Source: Osmia lignaria lignaria (lineage: Eukaryota; Arthropoda; Insecta; Hymenoptera; Megachilidae). Taken from it: a stretch of 64,000 nucleotides of DNA. Location of the stretch: the NCBI RefSeq assembly GCF_051020975.1, contig NC_135046.1:5208001-5272000 (forward strand), written 5' to 3'. The position numbers and the translations under genes were made by a program. Each line of letters begins with the position of its first letter. Position 1 is the first letter of the stretch. This document shows positions 48,241 through 62,700 of this stretch, one piece after another. Under the pieces are notes generated by a model that had not been told where the DNA came from, made no database searches, and saw only the letters and a program-made list of their open reading frames with translations.

Positions 48241-51200
48241 TTAAAAGGGACGCCCAACGGATTTCCAAAGGCGTGCCGTATTAACTTTCTGTTATTAATT
48301 ATTATTTCGCCGGCGGTATCGATTGGGGCCGACGCCGGATAATTGGACCCCTGGACCGTTAATAATTCCGCTCGCTCGTTGAGTTAATATTCATAAATTA
48401 GCGTTACAATAGAGTTTGTTACGCGTACAACTACAAGCGCGCCGTCGACCGTGCCATTTTCCGACGTCGAATTACAGTAACTCGGTCCGCATCTCCGGAT
48501 GAAGTTACCTACGATAAACGCCGTTTGAATTATGCTGATTCTTGAACCGTCTTGCGTGCCTTTTCTCGCGCGCCGATTTAATTGTTTGAAAAGGCTCGAC
48601 CCGTTATGCGTTAATGAGAACAACATTCACAACTAATTAAACGACAATTCCTGACGAGTTAATCCCTCGGCGTATAATGACGAGTCAAACTCGTGGCGCA
48701 CCTTACAGTTCTAATATGACAAAACTGAACTGTACCTTATTATAATTGAATTTGAAGTATAATTTCAATTAGAATTTGCATAGCCGGGAATCTGTAAATG
48801 CGATAGATGCATAATACTTCAATTTCCTTGATTCGCCTCAACATTACAGCAGTGAGTAGTTGGCTTTTAAGGGGTTCAAGACACGGATTGAAAGGTTAAA
48901 TTTATTTAACACGATATACAAAATTACGAACTAACGGAGTATCCAAAACTCATAATAAAATGTTAGACGCGTGTAACGATATAACGCGAGACATCGTCGC
49001 GGTTCTCCGTCATCGATCCCGGTGTTATCGAACACGCGTGCACGTTGAACGATGACGGTTTCGCCACCAAAAACGGGGCCCTGGCGCGGCATCGGGTGTG
49101 GGGGCTCCCGACTGCGAAATTAGCGCGAAGCCCCTCCGTTCGAAGTCGTTCTCCCCGCGAAGCTTCCAACTTCCTAAGCTTGCGAGCCAACTTCGGTCCT
49201 TCCGTCGCCGACCCATTCGTTCTCTCTCCGTTTCTAACTATACGGGGATGGTAGCCGCGAGCAGGCGACAGCAGCGAGAGGGGTACGCGTTTTAGTTTTT
49301 AATGATTATTGCGTCCCAGCTCGGCCAAGGTAGCTAGGCATTACCCGGTGGTCTCCCTTTCGCGCATTTGCATATCTTTCCAACCGTTAGGAATTGCCTG
49401 CTGGCTGCTTTCGTCCGCCCTAACCAGGCTATACCTACTAGCACGGACGTACTGCAACTTTTAAGCCCTTCTCTACCTCTTCCTCGCGCTCGCCATTCTT
49501 CTCAGTCTGTTTTTCGCCTCCTTCTTTTTCGTTCCTCCTTTTGTTCTTTCCTTCACTGGTTCGCCTCTGCTGTCACCTCTCTCTGTCTCACCTTGTCCGT
49601 GTCCTCCTTTATGGGCACCGCGCGCCAGTCGCGATTGTAATTTCTCTCTTCCCAGTCTTTCGCTTTCCCTCTTCCTTTAATGACACTCGCTTTTTCGAGT
49701 GCTTTAATTAACGTTTTGTCAGGCGTTCTTTAATTAGGCCGCTTTTGAAAATATCAGTCAGCGAAAGGCACGCCGGCGGCGCACCTCCTGGCTCACTACC
49801 GGCTCGATCTACTGTTTCGAACGAACGTTTGCGCTGTTCTTCGATCAATCGTTGTTCTGTTAACCGTTTCGCAATGCTGAATTATTGTTTGCACTATATG
49901 GACATGTTATATATACACAGTTATTTCGATAGAAATTGTCAATGGAAAATTGTCTATGCAACGCGACGACGAGGATGATTACAAGAATAAATTATTTTCA
50001 TTTCGAGGAAGTTTCTTCGCTCGAAGGTATTCGAGATAGATCCTCGTCGAAAAGCCACGTTTCCGGGTAACGTTTTCACGCTTTACGTAACAGTGATCGT
50101 TTTCTTGAAATCGTACCACCGCGTCGAACATCATGGGGAACGAATCTTCCGCTCTCGAACGCTTACGCGCCATTAAATGCTCACGGTGCGATCGTCGAAA
50201 TTCGCGAACGCCGCGCTCTCTCCTTATCATCGAAACGAGTAGGTTCATAACCTTCTCGTATCGAGCGTGGTGTGGTTTACACGTTATTTAGCTAGCTCTC
50301 CGACCTAAGGCGTCCCTGGTAAAACTCTTGTCCAACGGCGTGCCCGAAATAAACGTCTCTGTCTCGCGTACGCTTCAATCTTGAAAACGTTGCATCGAAT
50401 TACCGGATGGAAAAGAAGGCGTCTCGCGAAACGCGTCTCGCGATAAAAGCGCGTCGAGGCTGGAAAACGTTTCGAAGGGTGAGTGGAAGGAGCAGCGAAA
50501 CGGACAATACTTGAACAGCGGGCGCCTGGGACCCCTGTATAGAGATAATATCTGTATTTCATTAACATTATTCTCTGCGGTAGACTCGGCCCGTCTCTGT
50601 GTTACGTGTGCACGGCGAGACCCCAACAAGGTAAACGGTTTCTCGAAAAGGGGCTCGATTGTGCGTTCGAAACCCTTCTTCCAGCTCGCTGTGTGTGGTT
50701 GCTCGTCGCGATCTTCCGCGGAACTTACTCTCCCCACGAGACCTCGCTGTGGCTATAGTCTCGTAATTAGAAACTGATTGCGCGAGGAGTCTCATTTAAA
50801 TTTCTGCTTCCACCGCGGAAACCTCCACGTTCCCCCCTTCCCAGGATCCTTTATATTAAAAGGGCAGATTACGAAACGTGAGACAACTCGACAATTTCCG
50901 AGTCGAAATTTAAATGACGTACAGTTTAAATCTGTTAATTGTAGACGAGGAGATTGATAACTGTACTTTTCTGAACGAGGATTTGTGCAAAAGGGAAACA
51001 GATGAGAAAATGATATCCGTCCACGGTCAGAGAATTCAAAGTAAAAAATTCCTCCGGGAGGCATCGACGAGGGTGTTCGCGGTGGCCGTAGCAAATCCCG
51101 TGGAACGACGTCGAGCCTCGATGGCCGTAGTTTACTCGGGATCGTTACGGAACAGCCGCGGAATTCAATAGCAACAAACACCCGCGCGGATATTATTCGG

Positions 51201-53707
51201 CAGTAAAATTTTATTTCGCCAGCATTTATTGGCGTATTCGCAAAGCCGTTCGACCTGGCCCACCTCTCTTTCTCTACGTTCGCGTTATTTGATAACGACA
51301 AATTATTGTTACGAGAAAAAATGGCGCCAGCCTGTGTGTACGTGCATATCCCACCTCTGCGACAGCTAACGTGCACGGTGGGCATAGAGAAAGAGGGTCA
51401 GATTGAACGGTGAGAGGAAGAGAGAAGGAAGAGGAAGAGGGTTGGCTTTGGGCCCGAGCCGAGGCTCGGTTATCGGCCGACGTGTCCGAACGCTAATCTC
51501 TCGATATTTTAGCGGATTTATATTTTCACCGGTTGCACTGCCGCCGCTCGATCCCCCGAGATATCTACAGGGGAAACGTACGACAGGCATATCATTTCTC
51601 CTTCGAACTCCACAGACGCTATATTCCTCTCTTAACAGCCTTCTTTTCGCGGCGCTTATCGATACTTGAACAAAAAAGAATAAATCACCAGCCTCAGGTA
51701 GCCGTAAACTGGTGAACGTCTCGTGGATCGCGTTGTCCAAACAAAAACGCGTCAAATTATAATTCGTCTAGCTATACGTATGTCGCAATGGTCAGCTCCA
51801 TTATCGAGCCACGTTCCATTATACCGTGATACGGATAATCACTAGAAGCAGATATTTTTCCAATTCGTGGCAGGGATTTCGCGTGTCAAAGAATTGGAAG
51901 ATATTTTGTGATGTGTGCGAGATTGAGGTGGGGGGAATTGTCGGATTGGCAACGCGTTAAGTTGTTTCGCGTTATGGTTGTGTTACGAGGACATTGGATA
52001 CTCGCGATAGAGGATCACCGGGCTGCAAGAACAGCGAAGGGAACACCGTTCCATATAGGCACGCGGATATATCCTGGCTACCGATGCTAGTCGCTGCACC
52101 TGATCCTGGTCCGCTAAATTGATGATATAATCCGCCATAACTCAGGATTACCGAGGAGGCTGGAGTGTAGGAACGGCACACGCGGAGAAACAGCACGGCC
52201 CTTCGACTTGTACCGCGAATATCGAGCATTTTGCAACCGGTCTCTACGATGTGTAATCCCTCGCGTTCTTTCCTTGTTTCATAGTACAATTTGTCTCGTT
52301 GTTTGTTTCGTTAAACAATTCTCGTCCACGTTCCCATAGCGAACAATATAGAACTCGAAGGAGCCTTGTATACAAGTGAAATGTTAAAAATTTCAGCATA
52401 GAACGTACGGGCAGATAGAATCCGTCTCCCTGCCGTACTATTCTCCACGAATTCGTCGCGAATCTGAAATCACGAAACTAGCAGCGTTGAATCGCGGCGC
52501 GAAGTCGTTCGCAGCCGAATTTCCCATTGTCGATTTATAAAGTTAGTCCCGCCGGATGTTCCGTAGACCACATTCCTGCCGGTGGCATTGTTCGCTTGAA
52601 GGGAATGTAACGGAGGGAACCGGTGTCCTCCGCGAGGCATCGTGTCCAACAGGCTTTTTGATTCTCCCCAGCGACCCCGACGACCGTCTCATGCCTCAAC
52701 GATTGTACGTCGCTATCTCGCGGAGGATCATTGCACCCCTGCGAGCCTCTTAGGTATAGTAAATGGCACGAAAGAGGGGCTGAATCCACGCCAACTCGCA
52801 GCCCAAAGTCGACGTTCGCCTCTTGCCGCCCGACGTTCTCGACGACCACCAGCCTCTGCTTCGAGGTATCGCAAAAACCGAAGAAGCTCGTGCACAAGGC
52901 CACGGAAGAACAAGCATGGTGTACGGGTTGACGACGCAACCCTCGTCGGGCAATTGGTTTCTCTCACTGTTATCCAACGATCCCCGAGAGGGTGCACCAG
53001 AAGGAAGAAGAGAGAAGGGATTGGTACGGACTTTCTGCGGGGAACGTTTATGGCACTGGCGTGAGTTAAGGGCTCGTTAGTTTCGCGAGCCGCAACTTCC
53101 GGCGAATCGGACCACGATACGAGCCTCGGTAGATAAAAAGAGTTTCTACTCTGGTGGTTGTTACTTTCTCGAGGAGTCCTCCCTCGAACTGTCAGACAAT
53201 CGACGATCCAGGCGACTTCTAATTAATTGTAATCACGAACTAGTAACTGGATTTTAATAATTTTTCACATTTTACAAAAGAAGCGACACAGAATCTCACG
53301 GATAGACGGCAGAGACGCTTAAGTCAGGTCATAAATATCGCTCGTTTGCAGTGGCGCGAAGCATAAAGCAGGAGCAGAAAAAATCCGTTTCTCAAACAGG
53401 CGAAATATCGAAATTTACAGCCTTACGTGGCGGATGAAGGCGAAGCGGCTTTCTGCAGATTTGTGCTCGCGATAGACGAAGCTTGTTCGTGGTTTCCAAC
53501 TGTGTTGGTACAACAGAACAGCATGGAATTAACAAATTCTGAAATACTTTTGTTTGTCGAGCGGCTATGGCACCCTGGCCTGTGAAATTTATGTCGATTT
53601 ATCCAATTATGTTCTTTGGACATTTGTTATGTATTTTTCGTCTCGAGGAAAATGATAAATTCACTCGCGTAGAGGCAAGGGTGTTTCGTTAAATAAAATA
53701 TTTCAAC

Positions 53708-53725
53708 GAGCCTCGAAAGAGGCTC
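53708..53725. repeat. 7-bp hairpin with GAAA tetraloop
   Basis: GAGCCTC, GAAA, GAGGCTC: a perfect stem closed by a GNRA-type loop. It is preceded by AT-rich DNA containing AATAAA at about 53692-53697. No transcript is known here. Confidence 0.7.
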
Positions 53726-56700
53726 CTTTATGAAGTATATCGCAGTTCGAATGACAAAGAGTCAAGCGAGAGGATTCTAGCAAAAAGGTCATTCGATTCA
53801 CGATTCGATAAGATCGTCCGAGAAGATGCACCGTCTGGGTGAATCTAGTTTGACGACTCATAAACTCCCTTTCGTTGTACCAACGTCGTCTTTTGGCCTG
53901 CTAATGTCTCAGCCTGGTCGTGTTTCGATTTTCGTCCTTCGCTGCGCAACAAACGTTTCCTTTATGGTGTCATGGAATATTCATGGAATATCCCTCTTGC
54001 CTCTGTCGTTTTATTTCGACGTAACAACGAAATTCCTAGTAAAATTACAACGTAGAAACCCGTAAAGTCGTCCAACCTGAAATGTACACGTCTCATTCGC
54101 TTCGTCGGCCGTTCGTTTTCGAAGGGTTTGAGAGCACCATGAATGGGTAAAAAACATTCGATAAAAGGAAGGACAAAAAAGATTAGACTATAGTTTACGC
54201 GATAATTCGCTTGAAATATTCCGGTTGGACGAGGGTGCGATGCTGGTTCGGTCTCGTTTCAACGAAAAGCGATAACAAAGTTGCTTCAATAATGTTTCTT
54301 CAGTTTCAGGCGATTGCTTTACAGGAGGCTCCGGCTGCGGTGCTACGGCTGGCACCCTTGCTCGGTATGTTAATTAACGGTATAAGCTTCCCAAGCCACG
54401 GACCCGTAAGGAGCCCTTTATATAACTAATTAGTACCGCTGGTATTCAGACTATTTACTTCATTTGGCTCGGCTTAGGCACTGCTACATCCCGCTTTTAT
54501 TTCCTCCTCTCTCTCTCCGCCAACCCCTTCGTGACTCACACCCTCCCGCCTCGTGCTACATAGTTATCGCTATTCTTACTTTTTGTTGAACCGTTGCCAC
54601 GCTCCGTTATTCGCGACAGCACTTTGATCCCCGTTAGACGACGTCGCATACAAACGCATTGTCTAGCGTTTTGTTCGCGAAATCAGCCGAACGAGTTCTC
54701 CCTAGCTTTGTCGAGACGTTTCTCTGCTAATCGACTGCAACCGGGCCGAAACAACTTCAAATAGCGATCTTCGTTTGCTCAAATATTTTCGGTTATTTCC
54801 TACTCTATTCAATGTGTACGTGTCTACTGAATTTTAGAATATTCATCGTTTGAATTGTAATTAAAAGATAACTTTTTAGAGGCTCGTTTATGATTCATTG
54901 TTTCTCAGTGTATATTAAATGATGTAGTAAAAAGTGGGGAACGGATGTGCATTGAAAATAGAAAAGCACAGACGGTCGGTATAAAATATGAAAAGAAACG
55001 ATTCCCGAAGTTGGTCATAACTGAGGAAGCTTGCAAAAATATCGTCTACGATTCCAAGCGACGTCCGTTTCGAATAGAACAACCATTATCGAGGCCGAAT
55101 GGTCTCGTAATTCAACATTTGTTAACGCAATCCAGCGAAAAGTTGTCTCAACGATTCGATCCGAAGAAACTCGTCTCGTCTTCGTTTCTTCGGGCAGTAA
55201 GCTCGGAATTGCGGCGATAAAGGAATGCGTAAAAGCGTAATAGTTTATGGAGTCGAACAGCTATCGCGGGCCAATAAAATTCCAGAATCGTTGTCGCGTC
55301 CTCGTCGTCTTGCGAGACGTTTCGCTTTGTGACGTGGCGCGTGACGTGGCCGAGCATCGATTCGCCGGCGTCCGGTCGCGCGTGACAATCGCGATTAGTC
55401 CCCTTTAACTCGACAGATTCTATCGTTCCAATTATATAGGATTATCCGGATCGATACTACTTTGCTGCCACTTTTCTCCTCGTAAATACGTCCCGTTTAA
55501 ACGATCGACATTTCCCTCCCGAGATTCCGCGCAACCGCTACCAGAATTACACGTAACAGGCTGCGGTTGGTGGATGCTTCGCGGATATTGTTTAAAAGGC
55601 GTCCGATGGCTTTCAATTCAAATAATGTGCGATTCCGTTTAAAAAAGCGAGAAGCTCATAAATTCATTTCCTCCCTAAAATATATTTACTATTATAATAA
55701 CGAAATAGTACAAAACGTGAGAGTGAAATAATACACGGTATCATAATTCTAATTATATTTGCAACGAAGCTTATCAAATAAATCCGTTGCTATTTGATAT
55801 AGGTACATAATTAATATCCATTTGCAATATTATTATAATTAATTGTAAACGTTTACCGTGAACGCAATAGCTCAATATGGAGCACAATTATTAATTACGT
55901 CTGGAGTGAACAAACACGGGGCAGATAATTAGCAGGCGTAAGGAGAATAAGAAAGACGATGGGGAACGAAGCGGTAGCACGAGAAGGAGTAGGAAGCGGA
56001 AGCGAAGCGGTTTTTCGCGGATTCGTGGCGAGCAGAAACACGGTCGCAGACGACAGACCGACAGGATTAATGACCATCCTTATTATCGTACCGACGAGGG
56101 TGTACATGCGCGACGCGGCCAAGTTTTCGAGGCTAGCGCGTCTGCGGCGTCGCCTGCCGACGATGCTGTGCAAGATTTTTAATTAATCGATCGAGACGCC
56201 AGCGTCGGGCTGCCGTCGTTTGCGGTGCGGCTGGTTCATTAGAGACTCTTAATTAACTTGCGGTGCTCACGCGACTTCGCACAATGGGATATATATATAC
56301 ACATATATATATATAGCGGGTGCAAGCTTACGCCATTCAATTACATGTTAATAATGTACACGGAGCGGAGTTACAGTGGCTCGCTTTCACGCCGGAAACT
56401 CAGCGAATCGAATCCACTTCCACGTAAAATCGAGCTTCAGGCTAATCTCGACGCGACCTAGAGCCTCGAAACCGAATCAACGCTTGAAGCATCGATCGTA
56501 ATTGCTCGTTCTAGCGAATCTTTCTTCTTAGACAATAGGCGGCAGTAGGACGAACAGATCGAATATCAGACACTTTGGTACTTTCATAAAGACACGTTAA
56601 AATACTGTGACAAATTTCAGAACTACTAGAATTCGGTCGTCTTTGGAGAATACAAGACGACGATCAAGAAACAGCTGGTAAACGTGTCAGGATTCGATTT

Positions 56701-59700
56701 CGCCGATCGTTCTTTGGGAAAATATTCAATTACCAGGGAAACGTTCGCCGGCGAAAGGATAAAATCGGACCAACGAACCACTTGAAAATGAATTCGCGTT
56801 CAATCGAAGCGCCTCGAACAATTTGCCAATGCGATCGCTCTCTCGTTATTTACCGAACGATAATTAACGATCGCGTCGTTAATCGTGTCTATTTGATTGC
56901 GTCTGTTGGAAGTGCGCGGTGCACGCGTGTGCGCGTGCAAATTTATCAAAATGTCGGTGAACATTCACATGCAATAAAGGGATCCGCTAACGATCGGCCC
57001 TCGCACCTATTCGGCTTTATACCGATACGAAATCTTTCGGATTCGTTTGATGTTTCCATTGACTTTTTCATCGCGAAAAGGTACGCGTTCAAACCTTTTA
57101 TCCACTTGGAAACAAATTCTACCCCGTTGCATCATTAACTGTCTCGCGAATTAGCGTTAATCAGAAACTGTTAAAAAGTTAACAATGCGACAGAAAGTTT
57201 CAACGAGTACAAAGTGTAATTTATTTTTATAAAACAAAGAGGTTGGAATCTTGTTTAGCGTCGCTTCGAGTTCTCTTTATCCCGCGATGTTTCCATGGAA
57301 ATTGTAAAAAAAAAAACTGGATTCTCGTTTAATTAGCGCGCAATTACGAGACACTATTTATCCTGCTGACAAACAAAACGGAGATTATTAGGAACTTCTT
57401 TGAGAAATACGATGCAGGGTGTTGGTGGCACGCAAGAACGATGCCAAGACCAGTGGAAGCTGGCAACATATGCTCAGACAGGCTTGCCACGAACGCGACC
57501 CGTATATATTAGACGACGACATCGGTGTTTTCCGGCGGGTTGGTTAACCGCACTCGTTAAACACCCCATAACGCGTTCCCACCATAACATCGCCTCGTTC
57601 TATTTGTCGAATTGCAACCTATGCGCGTTCCTATCCGTTTTTTCTCTCATTCATTGCTTTTTCAGCGAAATACCGTTTCAATCCGCGCGTTCTTTCATTT
57701 ATTTTACGAGCTGAAATAAAATCGATTTTTAAGCCGATACGTTCTTTACGATATAACTGTACGACGGGATCATTTAACCGTCGAAAAGTAATTGAATCAT
57801 CCTTTTTGAAAAATACAAGACACGATCGATATTTAATAAGACAAAGAAGAAATGAGAAGAACACACGTTAAATCGGTTCACTGGTGGCTGAACGGCTGGA
57901 AAGACTAGCTGAACAGCTCATAAAAGGGTGGCCGCGGAAAATATATATCGACATTGAAAAGTTTGTCGAACAAGACCGGCGACATGTTGCCAGGATAGCG
58001 TCATAACTTAACGCTGTCGTCGATATGGGAGAGGACCTACCACCCTTCCTCTCTCACTCACTTTCTCCGTCCCTTTTTTACACTCGTTCACCCGATTTCG
58101 TCGACATTTTAGCCTCGTCCCTTCATAAGGTGCGAACCTACGACAGTGTGAACTTAAGGGTGGACCGGCACGCTATTTTCGCGCTCGACGAAACGATAGA
58201 AATATGTCGAAGCGATTTACGCTCGCGGGCTAGCACGTGAGAGGACAAACGTAACGGAGAACTTTCACCGTGGCAGATATTGGGTGTAGAGAAAACGATA
58301 AAAATCGTATGGCGTTATATGGTCCTAGTTACGGGACGTTTCATAAATTTTTCCTCGCTCTCGATGAAGTTTTTGAAGTATTGTTAAACACTGATGCAAC
58401 GTTCTACGAAACGAACGAAGCTGTGTACTTTCTCGAATCCAGAAAGTAATGAAAAAGTGTATTTCTTCCTATACGATTTCTTCGCTTCGATGCCCCTATT
58501 AATTTCATCGATGTCTTCATGCCTTTAATAGCGTGAAAGCATTTCTGAGTAGTATGTACTTACCCATATCAAGACCCGAGCGCGTTAGTTCCATTCAGAA
58601 GTAGACAATGCAAAGCACAATGTCATCGATCACCGTTTCGTGCAACCTTCCTGAGAAACTCAATAACGAACTGATCAAACATCCATACAATTTAAATACG
58701 TTTCGATGAATCGTCGAAAAATACGCAACGATTTAAAAAGCAAATCGACGCGTTGCGACGCGTTCCTTCAGGCAAGAATATCGTTTACCGGCTTATTAGC
58801 GAGTCGAGTTTTCTCTAACCAGCCTGTCGGTGCAAGCGGATCGAAGCTGGAGGCATAGAATTCGACCGGCCTCGAGTGGAGCGCATCCACACTGACAAAG
58901 TCCATCGAAGACGACAAGCGAAGCGACGATCGGCTGAAACGAGTTCACCGTGGAGCATTCTAGCTACGTACAGCCCTGGCAGCGGCTGTAGGCTGGGGTC
59001 GGTGCAATTAAGGGTATTAATTAGCGGGTACTTCATGTCCCCCTCGCCTCCTCGCCCGACCTAACCCACCCCCGTGCCCCTTTCCCGGACCAACCCCTGC
59101 CCCCGAGCCACCAAGCACTCCTGTACGTCGACCCACCCTCTTGCTCTGCACCCCTTCTCGTACCGCTAAAGTGCACCGCACCGCACCACTGACAGAGCAA
59201 TACGGACAAGAGGTATATAGCTAATTACATGATTTTATGGCGGTGTCCGGGTAGTCAGGCGGGGGTTGGAACAGAAGGAGAGGGAGAGACGGCACAGGAA
59301 CACTCAGAGACGCTCGTGACGTCAGTGGCGAGTAACGGAGACCGAGCTTTCGGCAGGGAGAATCGAATAGGGAAAAGGGTTGTCACGGAATTTTTTATCT
59401 TCGATTTCTTTTCAGATCGCGACGCTACGCGACACCAGACGTACCTACGTTTCGGTAATTAGCTGAATACATTATACATCGTTTAGCCTTGAAGATAATA
59501 ATTGTATCGTAAAGACGCAACTCGCGTAGAAGTCATCGTTCCCGATCCGACCTCGTATCCGATCTATCGGTATCCTCCGGATGAATCTGTAAAGCCGCGA
59601 TCAGACCACGACGAGTCAGATGGGGTTAGATATTCATGTATTTAAATTTATTTATTGGCAGGATTTTCGCTTCGACGAGGGTGTCGCGCGGTGGGAGGAA

Positions 59701-62700
59701 GGTGGAACTTGCCCTCCTCGCCCCTCTCGATACCCCATCGCCGAGCCGACTGTTAAACCTTCGAGGCTCGACAAGCCCTTCTGGGTAATTTTCCCGCTTA
59801 AAGAGATCTCGGCCAATTACGCGGCCTGTCCGACGGCCGTTGAATTTTAATTGGAAAAGAAGCGAGCAGAAACCCTCCTTGCCGGCTCTATCGCCGCGCT
59901 TTCCAACTGTACGTGCGACCGCCTCCGCGTTCGGTCCGGTTTTGTTCTTGACGGGGGGTTCAACGTGGCTTGGCTAGAACTCGGCTGGAACTCGCGGATC
60001 AGCAGCTTCCACGAGTCCGGTGTTCGTGGCAGGTCCTCTGCCGGCTTTTCCGAGGAATTCCAAATGAGAGGATTTCACGGGGTTAGCCCCGCGGCCAGGA
60101 GGACGGCCATTAAGTCTGGCGATTAATCGCGACCTGCTGAATCGCTTAAGCAAATCACCGTGTTAGCTATTCAGAATTGTTACCGTTTCACTTTCTCTGT
60201 CATTTTTCTCCCTATCTTACCACTTCCTTCGAACGATTCGATCAGGATAAACAATGACTATTTTACAACCCCTTCGTTATTGTCAGGATCTTATGATTTT
60301 TAAAAAGTATTTTTATAAACACGAAACTCGGGTGATTGTCTTTGTGGTTATAGTTACATGAAAGCAAAAGAATCGAGACTGAGTTTGTTAGACGCGAAAT
60401 AGAAAGTGGTATTAGTGGATTTCAGACTTTGTAAATTGAAAGCGAAACATTTGTCGAGCTCAAGGAGCGTTTTAAAATGGATTCCGTCGTAGCAAGGCAC
60501 GGGTGCTGCCACGTCGCGGAGGAACAATAAACCATCTAGCCACCCCCTTACCACCCCCGCAATCAATTTCCTAAAGTATCCACACACGATCACGATCCTC
60601 CTTCGGAAATTCAGCTCGGTTTCTTAGCCGCTCGACTCCAGGAAACTGTACAAACGTTCTTCCGTTATCCTCATTAAGACTAATCGTTTAAGATCAACCT
60701 AGAAAAATTTCTATTTCTTTCAAGAATGATTAAAAATCTCTAGAAAGATCCTTTTTCTTATTAACAAACGGTGTTTAAATTCAATTCCCAGTAACCTTCA
60801 TCGATCTTCGGGACAATCATTTTCGATTCTCGCGAATTTCCACCCTCGTTCGTCCTTCGCGCTCGTCCCTTCGTTGAATCCTTAGGGAAACAAAGGAGTC
60901 ACGCTCGTGAACGGCTGAAAATGGACGCGTGCACACGTTCCCTATATTACGAAAGTTTCTAGCGAACGTGCGAACGCGAGTACGTGAGAAACCGATCGGC
61001 TAGGGAGAGCTAATAAGTATCGAGAAAGACGAGAAGCGAAGTTTTAAGAAGTCTGGCTGCGAGAGAATCGCGAAGGGGTCGATTTCCTTCAGGTTTCCTT
61101 CGGTCTTGAAACACGGGACACATTGCGGGGTGTAGCAGAGGGGGTTTGCTCGCAGTACTTTATGAACACGCTTCACATAAATTGTCGCGGCTCTTTAAGA
61201 AATTGGAAAAAGGCGCGAGATCCTTGGTGGGAACAGCTTGCCGTCGAGAGTGGCTCGAGAGAAGTTTTTGAACTGTTGTAGGACACCGTACAGAAGGGGA
61301 AAGAAACCGGGGATACAGTGAGGCACTGCGAATACAGGAGGTCTTGTTTGTGTGTTTGTGCGTATAGATACGCGGCGCGGGCTCGAACCCTTCAGAGGAA
61401 CGTCTATGAGACAGAAAAGAGGGAAAAGGTGGCTTTCAATGAAAGGTTCTCCCGTGGATTTACGTAACAGCGTAAATGTGTCAGTAACCTTCGAGGATCG
61501 ACGAGCACCTTTTCGTACCTTCGCTCGCATTTTACACTCATTTAAACTGTTACGTAACCCGGAACAATTTGAATACCACCGAGAAACTTAAGTTACCTGT
61601 TCTTGACAAACGAACGGCACAAGACGGCCAGCTAAAGAGAACCGTTCATAGTTGTGTCGTAATACGTTGGATAAGATCTTATTAGATCGAATCTGAAATC
61701 ATCCATGCGAATTCATCGATGAAACTTTTTATTAACGCTCGTTTGGTAAATGGTAATACTGAGGAAAAAATAGAGGACGAAACAAGCGGTTGCCGGCTAA
61801 AGGAAAATCGATGCGTACCTGTGGGACACATTTCCCAAGCAGGTAATCTTCGTCGACGAACGAGATATTACATTTGAATAAAAGTCTTCGTCGATAACCG
61901 CGACAGATCGCGAATACCGTAACGATCTACCTGTTCTGGAAAATATCCCACGGGAAATGTTTCCTAATATCGATCATATTCGCATTAATAATATAACCAA
62001 GGGTGATATAAAAGTTGGGAGGATTCGAAGGCGTTAATAAGAAGCGCTCCAGGGACTGACTAAATTCCGATTTGCATCTCTTAAACAACGCGTTATTTGC
62101 TATGATTTGGAAAACTCTTCCATTAGAAGCGTGATGGTTCGTACTAACACGTCGAGAATGAGAAAAGAGAGACAAGAGAAAAAGCAAATATGCACACGTC
62201 GAAGGCAGGCGCGAGCGTGAAAAGTTGATGCGTGGGTAGGATCGCGGCACACGTGTGTTCGAGAGGGTACACAGAGGGGGAGGGTGAACAAAAAGTTGTG
62301 GGGGTGCGGCGGGCATTTATCTCGGCGGACGATGATAAAGGGAAACAGAGGTTCGCGGCGTGTTGGAGCGAATAAAACGTAGTCGCGGGCTGCGTCGAAT
62401 AATGCCTATCACAGAGGGTAAATCGGAATTTACCCGAAACGCGAGCGAGCGAGCAAACGAACGTGCGACCATATCTCGTCGGGCCCACCCCCTGTGGCCA
62501 CTCGCCGCGTCCGCCGGTGTTTACCGCAATTATTAAATGTAAACTCATATTTCGTAATTGCCAAATATTGGCGATCCGATCGGTCGGTCGTGGCCCGATG
62601 CATCTCGCGAGGGGATGCTAGCGCTCGCACGTTTTCATCCCTTCTCGCATAACAATCCTTCCCAGCGGTCCTCCGAATGAATTAAACCTCGGCCAATCGA

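Larger units (their letters stand above)
45206..53707. other. Non-coding DNA, right flank
   Basis: No gene recognised. It contains a perfect dyad at 45847-45870, a long polypyrimidine tract at about 47485-47590, a (CGCGA)5 array ending at 48240, and purine/pyrimidine tracts near 47930-48060 and 51400-51450. The 46.45-46.68 kb stretch is moderately GC-rich with little low complexity and could be conserved regulatory DNA, but nothing in the single sequence proves it. Confidence 0.55.

Noticed and set aside
50792..51385. 197-codon minus-strand frame
   Set aside because: No motif, signal or family match visible. Treated as fortuitous.
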